Below are positions 6,471-12,485 of a stretch of 12,485 bases of DNA, piece by piece; the first letter of the stretch is position 1; each line of letters begins with the position of its first letter. The notes under the pieces are model-generated. The model was not told the origin of the DNA. It saw only the letters and a list, made by a program, of their open reading frames with translations, and did no database searches. A program made the position numbers and the translations under genes. The stretch comes from Deltaproteobacteria bacterium (GTDB taxonomy: Bacteria > Desulfobacterota > Desulfobulbia > Desulfobulbales > VMSU01), in NCBI GenBank assembly GCA_021789795.1, contig JAJYJA010000063.1, positions 1 to 12,485 on the forward strand, written 5' to 3'.

Positions 6471-6552
6471 TACCACAACGTATTATCACAGTTAACTTAT
6501 TGACTAAACACTTAAAAATGATAATCTCGCCCCAAGGTGGCCGAGGGCAACA

Positions 6553-6570
6553 CAAAAGGGCCGACATACC
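6553..6570 (+). repeat. Fragment of dispersed repeat family A
   Basis: CAAAAGGGCCGACATACC matches the family core in copy 3 at 17 of 18 positions, and ACCGCCATGCC follows, but the flanking hairpins are missing. It looks like a decayed remnant. Confidence 0.5.
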
Positions 6571-6737
6571 ACCGCCATGCCAACTAAAAAAATACCCGGA
6601 AGTTGCCGCCAAGTGGCGGCATGGTCTTCCACTCTTGCGTGCGCGCCCGAGGGGCCCGGCCGAGGGTCCGGCTCGCCGCGGCGCGGAGCTAAGCTCCCCT
6701 TGCCGTACTCAGGGTCACACCCTTGCTTGCCGGTCGG

Positions 6738-8117
6738 ATGACTACCGATCGTAACCAGCCGGACCAGCGGCTATTCCCCGCCGACATGCAGCGCCTTACC
6801 ATTACCGCCGGCGAATACTGTCTGGGCCGGGCGCCGTCCGTGCTGGACACCTTCCTGGGCTCCTGCGTGGGGATCGCCCTGTATGATAGCGCATCCAAGG
6901 TCGGCGGCCTCCTCCATGTCATCCTCCCTTCCGGGCCGCCGCGCAAGGAGGAGGACAACCCCACCGCCTACGCCAGCCGTGGCATCCCTTACCTGGTGCA
7001 GGCGCTGGACAAGGCCGGCGGGGACAGACGTCGGCTCACGGCCACCATTGCCGGCGGCGCGCATATCCGCCGACCGGACGGCACCGGAGCGGACCTCGGG
7101 ATAGGGCTACACAATATCCTGGCCTCCCGCGCCGGGTTGCGGGACCTGGGCATCCCCATCATCCGGGAGGAGGTAGGGGAAGATTTCGGGCGCCACTTGG
7201 AGTTGCACCTTGCCGACGGACAAGTCATCGTTCGCAGCTCACGGCCCTTTTCTGGCGGCTTGTCCGACCCCAAGGCCCCAGGGACAAGGATCCCTCCCCA
7301 GCAGTTGACCGAGGCTATCGACAATCTAAAGTCGGTATCGGAAGTGGCCCTGCGCGCGCTGGAGGTGGCCCGCGACCCGGATTGCAATTTTTATCAGCTC
7401 GAACGTCTGATCCTGCAAGACCAGGTGCTGGCCGCCAGCATCCTGCGGCTGGTCAACTCGGCCTACTACGGGCCCGAACGTAGGATCTCCACCATCTCCA
7501 AGGCCCTGGCCAAACTCGGTCTGATCAACTTCAGAAGGCTGGTGCTTAAGGCGGTGGCGCACCACCTCTTCGCCCGTAAGCTATTTACCTACTCCATGGA
7601 GGAGGGGGCCTTGTTCCATCACTCGCTGACCTGCGCCCGGCTGTCCGAGCTGCTCCTGCCCGCAGCCCCTCCCCAGGAAAGGGCGGAGGCTTACCTGGCC
7701 GGCCTCTTCCACGACCTGGGCAAGGTGGTCTTCGAACGCTGCGCCGGGGCCGCCTTTCCCCTGATCGTGGACCGCGTCCTCTCCAGTCACGAACCCTTTC
7801 ATCTGGTCGAACGGGAGATACTGGGTCTCGATCACGCCGAGGCGGGAAAGCTGCTCGCCGACCTGTGGGGGCTGCCGCCCATCTTCGGGCAGGCCATCGC
7901 CCTGCACCATCAGCCCACCAGCTCCCGCCACTGGCTGAAGATGGTGGACGTGGTGCATGTGGCCAACGCCCTGTCCAACATGCTGGGAGTCGGGCTGGCC
8001 TCCGACTCCCTGGCCAACGGATTGGAACCGGAGGCGCTGCGCCGATTGCATCTGGACGAGAAGGCAATGGAAGATGTCCTGGCCGAGGTGCCGAGGGCAC
8101 TTGATCAGTATGCCTGA
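6738..8117 (+). CDS. CheD-HDOD fusion: chemoreceptor glutamine deamidase joined to an HDOD signalling domain
   Basis: The N-terminal part (about 18-172) is CheD, which deamidates glutamines on chemoreceptors and in some bacteria works with CheC. Its catalytic Cys43 in LGSCVGIALYD and His60 in GGLLHVILP are present, as is the AGGAHI motif at 105-110. The C-terminal part (about 190-400) is an HDOD domain, with ILRLVNSAYYG, HHSLTCARLSELL, LAGLFHDLGKVVF and AIALHHQP. HDOD domains serve in signalling and lack a proven general activity. The two are in one 459-residue frame with no break. The ATG at 6738 is chosen; a TTG at 6723 or an ATG at 6798 are alternatives, and none has a clear ribosome site. 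The stop overlaps cheR by eight bases. Confidence 0.88.
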   Translation: MTTDRNQPDQRLFPADMQRLTITAGEYCLGRAPSVLDTFLGSCVGIALYDSASKVGGLLHVILPSGPPRKEEDNPTAYASRGIPYLVQALDKAGGDRRRLTATIAGGAHIRRPDGTGADLGIGLHNILASRAGLRDLGIPIIREEVGEDFGRHLELHLADGQVIVRSSRPFSGGLSDPKAPGTRIPPQQLTEAIDNLKSVSEVALRALEVARDPDCNFYQLERLILQDQVLAASILRLVNSAYYGPERRISTISKALAKLGLINFRRLVLKAVAHHLFARKLFTYSMEEGALFHHSLTCARLSELLLPAAPPQERAEAYLAGLFHDLGKVVFERCAGAAFPLIVDRVLSSHEPFHLVEREILGLDHAEAGKLLADLWGLPPIFGQAIALHHQPTSSRHWLKMVDVVHVANALSNMLGVGLASDSLANGLEPEALRRLHLDEKAMEDVLAEVPRALDQYA

Positions 8118-8967
8118 CGAAATCAAACAGAAAGAGGCGCTGATCCGGGTGATCACCCTGGCCCAGCAGTGGTCGGGATGCAATTTCTTGCGCTATAACC
8201 CCGGAACCCTGGAGCGGCGGGTGGGACGCCGGATGATCGATGCCCGTTGCCAGAACATCAGCGAATATCTCGATTTTTTAGAGCGGCATCCCTCCGAATA
8301 TCATCGCCTGGTGGCCGGCCTGACCATCAAGGTCAGTTGTTTCTTCCGCGACCCGCCCATGTTTTCCATCCTGGAGAAGGTGGTGCTGCCGCGCCTGTTC
8401 GCCCAGGCCAAGGATTCGGGCCGACGCCAGATAAGGGTCTGGAGCACGGCCTGCGCCGGTGGCGAGGAGGCTTACTCCTTGGCCATCCTGTTCGCCGAGC
8501 AGACCAAGCTCATCTCCCAGGTCTCGACCTCCATCTTGGCCACCGACCTGGACCCTGACGCCCTGGCCTCGGCCGCCACCGGCCTCTATCCGGACGACTC
8601 CCTGCGGGAGATCGCCAAGATGCAGCGCGACCGTTTCTTTGTCAGCAGCCCGGCCACGGATGGTGAATTTTGGCAGATTAGACCGGCCCTGCGGGCCATG
8701 GTGGACTTCGTCGTCTTCGATCTCACCTCCACGACGCGAACCTCCCCGCCCAGCGGCATCTTCGCGGAGTATGACCTGATCCTGTGCCGCAACATGCTGA
8801 TCTACTGCCAGCCCAGCTTAAAACTGGAAATCATCCGCCGGCTGCACACCTGCCTGCGGCCCGGAGGCTATCTCGTCCTGGGCCGTTCGGAGAGTCTGCC
8901 TGAGGAATACAAAAACCATTTTGTCCATATTGATCAACGTGTTAAGATTTACGCCAAAGAGGAATGA
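8110..8967 (+). CDS. cheR: CheR-type protein-glutamate methyltransferase
   Basis: This 285-residue enzyme should use S-adenosylmethionine to methylate glutamates on chemoreceptors, setting their sensitivity. The N-terminal helical CheR domain ends at the motif KVSCFFRDP (74-82). The catalytic domain shows the SAM-binding motif WSTACAGGEEAYSLA (111-125), ATDLDPDALASAATGLY (144-160) and DLILCRNMLIYC (222-233), followed by LRPGGYLVLGRSES. Length is normal. The start codon lies inside the end of the CheD-HDOD gene, overlapping by eight bases, which points to coupled translation. No receptor or CheB methylesterase lies nearby, so what it methylates is unknown; CheR-like proteins also occur in non-chemotaxis signalling. 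The next gene starts four bases after its stop. Confidence 0.94.
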   Translation: MPDEIKQKEALIRVITLAQQWSGCNFLRYNPGTLERRVGRRMIDARCQNISEYLDFLERHPSEYHRLVAGLTIKVSCFFRDPPMFSILEKVVLPRLFAQAKDSGRRQIRVWSTACAGGEEAYSLAILFAEQTKLISQVSTSILATDLDPDALASAATGLYPDDSLREIAKMQRDRFFVSSPATDGEFWQIRPALRAMVDFVVFDLTSTTRTSPPSGIFAEYDLILCRNMLIYCQPSLKLEIIRRLHTCLRPGGYLVLGRSESLPEEYKNHFVHIDQRVKIYAKEE

Positions 8968-8971
8968 ACCG

Positions 8972-11761
8972 ATGTCTTCGGAAACACCCCCTGTCCCCAC
9001 TGAGATCTTTGACCGCCCCGGTGAAATCAGCTATGCCGCCCTGCGGCAGATGTATCAACAGACCTTGAGCCCCATGCGGCTGGTGGATCGTGACCTGACG
9101 ATCATCATCCAGAATCCGGCCATGGAGCGGCTGACCAAATATCCCACCCTCCAAGCCATTGGCCGCAAATGTTACGAGATTGCCCAGGCCGTCGGCTACT
9201 GCCATACCGACCGCTGCCCAAACGCCCAGATCTTCGCGGGTCAGCAGCAGGTCGAGCAGACCTACGACTGCCACCTGTGGAATGGTGACCATTTCCCGGC
9301 CTGGGTGCTGGCCACGCCATTCTACAACGACGCGCAAGAGATGGTGGGCTCGCTGCAAGTCATCCGGGACGAGACCCACATGGTGGCCATCACCAGCGCC
9401 CTGGAGATGAAAAACGAGGAGCTGGCCAGGCATCTGCAACAGATGCAAGGGTACAACGAGATCATCCAGGTGCTCAACCGGGAAACCCGCCTGCAGCCCC
9501 TGGCCACCGCCACCCTTAGACTTCTGCCCCGCTTTTCCCCCGCCGTCATGGGTCTCGTCTATCTGTTCGACGAGACCAACGACCGCCTGGTGCCCATCGC
9601 CACCCACGCCGTCTCCGGGCCGACGCCGGAATTCATCCTGGGCGATGGCCTGCCCGGCGAGGTGGCGTTGAATGAGCAGCCCATCTTTATCGACGATGTC
9701 CCCTCTTCCTACTTCAGCCTCCGTTCCGGAACCGGAGAGACCAAACCGAGCCATCTCGCCTGCCTGCCGATCCAGGTGGCCGACCGTTTCGTCGGGGTAT
9801 TGGAGGTAGCCGGCCTCAAGCCCCTTAGCGAGTTCCGGATCTTCTTGGAGGACGTGGCCCGGCAACTGGGTATTGCCATGCGGAATGCCTTGATCTTCCG
9901 CAAGACCGAGGAACAGGCCGCTGAGCTTCAGGCCCAGAATGAAAGGCTGGAGAGCCAGAACGAGGAACTCCGGGCCCAAAGCGAGGAGCTCATCGCCCAG
10001 AGCGAGGAAATCCAGTCGCAGTCCGAAGAACTGATCGCCCAGCGCGACGCCCTGGAACGTAAGACCATGGAGGCGGACGAGGCCAACCGGATGAAGTCGG
10101 TCTTTCTCTCCAACATGTCCCACGAGCTGAGAACCCCCTTAAACGCCATACTGGGTCTCACCCGCCTGATGATGGACGGGGTGGCGGGGGCCGTGAACGA
10201 CCAACAGGGCCAGTACCTAGAGGTGGTGCTGCGCAACGGCAACAACCTGCTGGAACTGATCAACGACATCCTGGATCTGTCCCGCATCGAGACCGGCCGG
10301 GAGGAAGTGCGTTTCGACCAGATCCATCTCCGGGGATTCCTGGAGTCCCTGTCCGCCAACATCCGTTCCCTGGCCGAACGTCAGAAGTTGACCTTCAACC
10401 TGCAACTCGCCCCCGAGGTTAGTTCAATGGTCAACGACGAGCGCAAGTTGGGGCAGATACTGACCAACCTCATGACCAACGCCATCAAGTTCACCCCCAA
10501 GGGCGGCGCCATCACCCTCGAGGTGACCGGGGAAGAGCGGGAGGGACGGGAGCTTTTGTGTTTCGCGGTCAACGACACCGGTATCGGCATTGCGCCCGAA
10601 CATACCGAGATCATTTTTGAACCCTTCCGGCAGATCGACGGCTCCGCCTCCCGCAAGTATGGCGGCTCGGGCCTGGGCCTGAGCATCTGCAAAAAGCTGG
10701 TGGCCCTCTTGGGCGGCGAGATTACCGTGCGTTCGACCCTGGGCCAGGGTTCCTCGTTTACCGTCATCCTGCCCCGCGATCGACGCGGCAAGAACCGCCT
10801 TCCGGACCAGGAATGGCAGGAACGTCTGCACGGTATGCTCCACCCCGACACCAAGCGCCTGTCCTCCCTGATCAGCTTTCCGGCCTCGGATTTGGCGCGG
10901 GAGACCAAGGGCGGCGAACAGGAAGGGGATGCCAGTTTGCCCCATATCCTGCTGGTTGACGACGACATGATCTCGGTTCGGGAACTAGGCGTCCACCTGC
11001 GGGAGGCGGGCTACCGGATATCCTTCTGCCTGGACGGGAAGACCGGTTTGCGTTTGCTTGAAAAGCAACGGCCAGACCTGGTGCTGCTGGATCTGGTCAT
11101 GCCGGTGATGGACGGCTACGCCTTCCTCCGTGAGATGCGCCGGCTCCCGTCGCTGTCGCGGACCCCGGTGGTAATCTTAAGCGCCATGGATATCGACCCG
11201 AATACCAGTCGCCAGTTGCCGCCCAACGTTCGAGGGGTGCTGGCCAAGGGCAATATCGTCCGCGCTGATCTCATCGCCAAGGTGCGTCAGGCCTTGGGAC
11301 AACCGTCGCCTCAGCCAGCACCGGCCCAGACCACCTCGAACGGAAGCGGCTCGGCGACGACAAGTTCAAGTGACGACAGCGACCGCCAGACCGGCGGCCG
11401 CCATATCCTGATCGCCGAAGACAATCCGGACAACATGTTCTTTCTGGAAGAGATACTCAAGGCGAATGGCTATGACATACGCCAGGCAGGAAATGGCAAG
11501 GAGGCCCTGAGAATAGCGGCCGACGATCCCCCGGGCCTCATTCTCATGGACATCCAGATGCCGGACATGAGCGGTCTGGAGGCGGTGCAGGCCATCCGGG
11601 CCAACCCCTCGCTCCGCGCCATTCCCATCGTGGCCATCACCGCCCGGGCCATGAAGGGCGACCGTCAGAACATGTTGGACAGCGGCTGCGACGATTACAT
11701 CTCCAAGCCGGTGGAACCGGATGTCCTGCTCCAAACCGTTACCAAGTGGCTAAAAAAGTGA
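8972..11761 (+). CDS. Hybrid sensor histidine kinase (PAS-GAF-coiled coil-HisKA-HATPase-REC-REC)
   Basis: This 929-residue protein has no membrane segment and is probably cytoplasmic. In order it has a PAS-like domain (about 20-135) with Cys67, Cys77, Cys82 and Cys100, a GAF domain (about 165-305), a heptad-repeat signalling helix (about 310-372), HisKA with the phosphoacceptor His384 in SHELRTP, and an HATPase domain with the N box (about 496-508), DTGIGIAPE (535-543), FEPFRQ and GGSGLGLSI. Two receivers follow: REC1 (about 657-775) with Asp707 and Lys759, and REC2 (about 811-928) with Asp860, Thr890 and Lys912. A Ser/Thr/Pro-rich linker joins them. There is no HPt or DNA-binding output domain, so phosphate probably passes to a partner such as the next gene's receiver. 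The ATG at 8972 has GAGGAA nine bases upstream. Confidence 0.95.
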   Translation: MSSETPPVPTEIFDRPGEISYAALRQMYQQTLSPMRLVDRDLTIIIQNPAMERLTKYPTLQAIGRKCYEIAQAVGYCHTDRCPNAQIFAGQQQVEQTYDCHLWNGDHFPAWVLATPFYNDAQEMVGSLQVIRDETHMVAITSALEMKNEELARHLQQMQGYNEIIQVLNRETRLQPLATATLRLLPRFSPAVMGLVYLFDETNDRLVPIATHAVSGPTPEFILGDGLPGEVALNEQPIFIDDVPSSYFSLRSGTGETKPSHLACLPIQVADRFVGVLEVAGLKPLSEFRIFLEDVARQLGIAMRNALIFRKTEEQAAELQAQNERLESQNEELRAQSEELIAQSEEIQSQSEELIAQRDALERKTMEADEANRMKSVFLSNMSHELRTPLNAILGLTRLMMDGVAGAVNDQQGQYLEVVLRNGNNLLELINDILDLSRIETGREEVRFDQIHLRGFLESLSANIRSLAERQKLTFNLQLAPEVSSMVNDERKLGQILTNLMTNAIKFTPKGGAITLEVTGEEREGRELLCFAVNDTGIGIAPEHTEIIFEPFRQIDGSASRKYGGSGLGLSICKKLVALLGGEITVRSTLGQGSSFTVILPRDRRGKNRLPDQEWQERLHGMLHPDTKRLSSLISFPASDLARETKGGEQEGDASLPHILLVDDDMISVRELGVHLREAGYRISFCLDGKTGLRLLEKQRPDLVLLDLVMPVMDGYAFLREMRRLPSLSRTPVVILSAMDIDPNTSRQLPPNVRGVLAKGNIVRADLIAKVRQALGQPSPQPAPAQTTSNGSGSATTSSSDDSDRQTGGRHILIAEDNPDNMFFLEEILKANGYDIRQAGNGKEALRIAADDPPGLILMDIQMPDMSGLEAVQAIRANPSLRAIPIVAITARAMKGDRQNMLDSGCDDYISKPVEPDVLLQTVTKWLKK
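9926..10051 (+). repeat. In-frame tandem 21-bp repeat encoding a signalling coiled coil
   Basis: Residues 319-360 of the kinase are six consecutive heptads of the pattern L-x-A/S-Q-x-E-E, for example LRAQSEE, LIAQSEE and IQSQSEE. At the DNA level this is six imperfect 21-bp units. The region links the GAF domain to the kinase core and should carry the sensory signal as a rotating or shifting helix pair. Confidence 0.8.
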
Positions 11762-11768
11762 GGCAACT

Positions 11769-12347
11769 ATGGCCAGGATCCTGATCGTGGATGACAACCC
11801 GGATATCGCCTTCATGCTGCGGGAAAAGCTTCAGCACTTTATCGGCGGCGAGATACGCATCGCCCCTGACGGCGACACCTGTCTGCAGATGGTGGCCAAT
11901 GACCCGCCCGACCTGCTGCTGCTCGACATCTGCATGCCCGGCCGCGACGGCTTCGAGGTCTGCCGCCTGCTCAAGGAGGACGCCCGTCTCGCCGACTTGC
12001 CGGTGATCTTTCTATCCTCCACCTTTGCCGACCTGCGCAGCAAGATCAAGGGCCTTGATCTCGGGGCCGACGACTACCTGGTGCAGCCGGTGGATGACCT
12101 CGAGCTGGTCACCAGGCTCAAGGCGGTGTTGCAGATAAAAACCATGCGCGACCAGTTCCGAAGGTTAAGCGACGATCTGACCCGGTTGCGGGCCGCGGTC
12201 CGTAACCGGCTGCTGACCGACAGCCAAGGACCACTCGCCGAAGACGACCATCCGGACCTCTCACCCGACCCGCTGACCGGCGGCCAACGGCTTATCGGCC
12301 TCATCCGGGAGATAACTACCCTGGTAGAAACCAAATCGTTTTCGTAA
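11769..12347 (+). CDS. Stand-alone response-regulator receiver protein with atypical Lys-to-Gln change
   Basis: This 192-residue protein has a receiver domain (about 1-122) with acidic residues Asp8 and Asp9, phosphoacceptor Asp53 in LLLLDICMPGRDG, and a serine pair at 83-84 in the Ser/Thr position. The conserved lysine that normally precedes proline is Gln106 (DYLVQPVDD). Loss of this lysine usually weakens the response to phosphorylation, so the protein may be atypically switched, act as a phosphate sink, or dock in a fixed state. The remaining about 70 residues include a helical stretch (122-147) and a low-similarity tail without a DNA-binding or enzyme domain. It starts seven bases after the kinase stop with GAGG at a suitable distance, so it is the likely partner. 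Its TAA stop lies in the first bases of palindromic repeat B. Confidence 0.9.
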   Translation: MARILIVDDNPDIAFMLREKLQHFIGGEIRIAPDGDTCLQMVANDPPDLLLLDICMPGRDGFEVCRLLKEDARLADLPVIFLSSTFADLRSKIKGLDLGADDYLVQPVDDLELVTRLKAVLQIKTMRDQFRRLSDDLTRLRAAVRNRLLTDSQGPLAEDDHPDLSPDPLTGGQRLIGLIREITTLVETKSFS

Positions 12348-12485
12348 CTATCCAGCTTAATGCCGCAGAATTGGCACCGGCTGGGGGCCGTAACTATTCA
12401 GCCGCGCCCCAGATGCGCGAAACCAGCCGGCGAGCTATACTTTTTGGTATGTGAGCCGGCTGGTGACAAAGCAGATGGGGTGCGG
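12335..12485. repeat. Palindromic composite repeat family B, copy 2, uninterrupted and cut by window end
   Basis: The left hairpin module runs from GTAACTATCCAGC (12344) with CCAGC/GCTGG and TGCC/GGCA pairing around GCAGAATT; the site CAGAATTG occurs once (12366-12373). The large palindrome begins at 12390 and matches copy 1 (from 3734) with only about three differences up to the window edge, where the last 13 or so bases are missing. It has no insert. A long stem-loop right after the operon could serve as a terminator or message-end stabiliser. Confidence 0.9.

Larger units (their letters stand above)
6207..6737. other. Divergent control region between mucR-like and cheD-HDOD genes
   Basis: No credible gene is seen in these 531 bases. 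The left two thirds are clearly AT-richer than the rest of the window. It contains an operator-like palindrome (6319-6334), a 13-bp inverted repeat (6359-6371 with 6406-6418), a possible rightward promoter (6442-6470), a fragment of repeat family A (6553-6570) and, in the GC-rich last part, two small hairpins (6604-6621 and 6685-6697). Confidence 0.7.

Noticed and set aside
6379..6612. 77-codon minus-strand open frame in the divergent region
   Set aside because: No ribosome site, no family resemblance, and it runs through the inverted repeat and the repeat-A fragment.
6600..6737. Possible c-di-GMP (GEMM) riboswitch before the signalling operon
   Set aside because: The GC-rich folds lack the conserved GEMM core sequences; only simple hairpins are seen.
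8942..10123. 393-codon open frame on the minus strand opposite the kinase
   Set aside because: It lies antisense to clear PAS, GAF and kinase coding sequence and has no recognisable motifs.

Overview
The window is GC-rich and probably comes from a Gram-negative bacterium of the Desulfobacterota (old Deltaproteobacteria). This placement is inferred from protein style (an IHF/HU protein starting MTLTKADLV, a PilC, a MucR-type zinc finger beside biotin genes, a hybrid histidine kinase with CheR and CheD) and from small dispersed repeats between genes. No rRNA, tRNA or full transposase gene is visible, so the placement is tentative.

Layout. Bases 1-3272 hold three leftward genes: pilC (2064-3272), eno (759-2054) and an IHF-alpha/HU-type DNA-bending protein (234-518). 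pilC and eno are nine bases apart and share a stop/ribosome-site overlap. The IHF/HU gene is bracketed by two copies of a dispersed repeat. Bases 3273-3779 hold no gene but a nest of repeats: a truncated copy of the dispersed repeat, then a palindromic composite element interrupted by a full 149-bp copy with inverted ends and an 8-bp target duplication. Bases 3780-6206 hold three tightly packed leftward genes: a MucR/Ros-family regulator, a bioF-type synthase and an alpha/beta hydrolase that probably plays the BioH/BioG part in biotin synthesis. Bases 6207-6737 are an AT-richer divergent control region.

Bases 6738-12347 form a compact rightward signalling operon: a CheD-HDOD fusion, CheR, a 929-residue hybrid histidine kinase (PAS, GAF, signalling coiled coil, kinase core, two receivers) and a stand-alone receiver protein. 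CheD (receptor deamidase) and CheR (receptor methyltransferase) normally act on chemoreceptors, but no CheA, CheW, CheB or receptor lies in the window. The module may therefore tune receptors encoded elsewhere or be a separate pathway. A second copy of the palindromic composite follows directly, without the 149-bp insert, so the two copies serve as filled and empty sites.

The most striking points are the nested insertion whose filled and empty sites are both in the window, the palindromic repeat that provides stop codons (and about 19 tail residues) to two unrelated genes, the CheD-HDOD fusion in an operon without CheA/CheB, and the receiver whose conserved lysine is glutamine.
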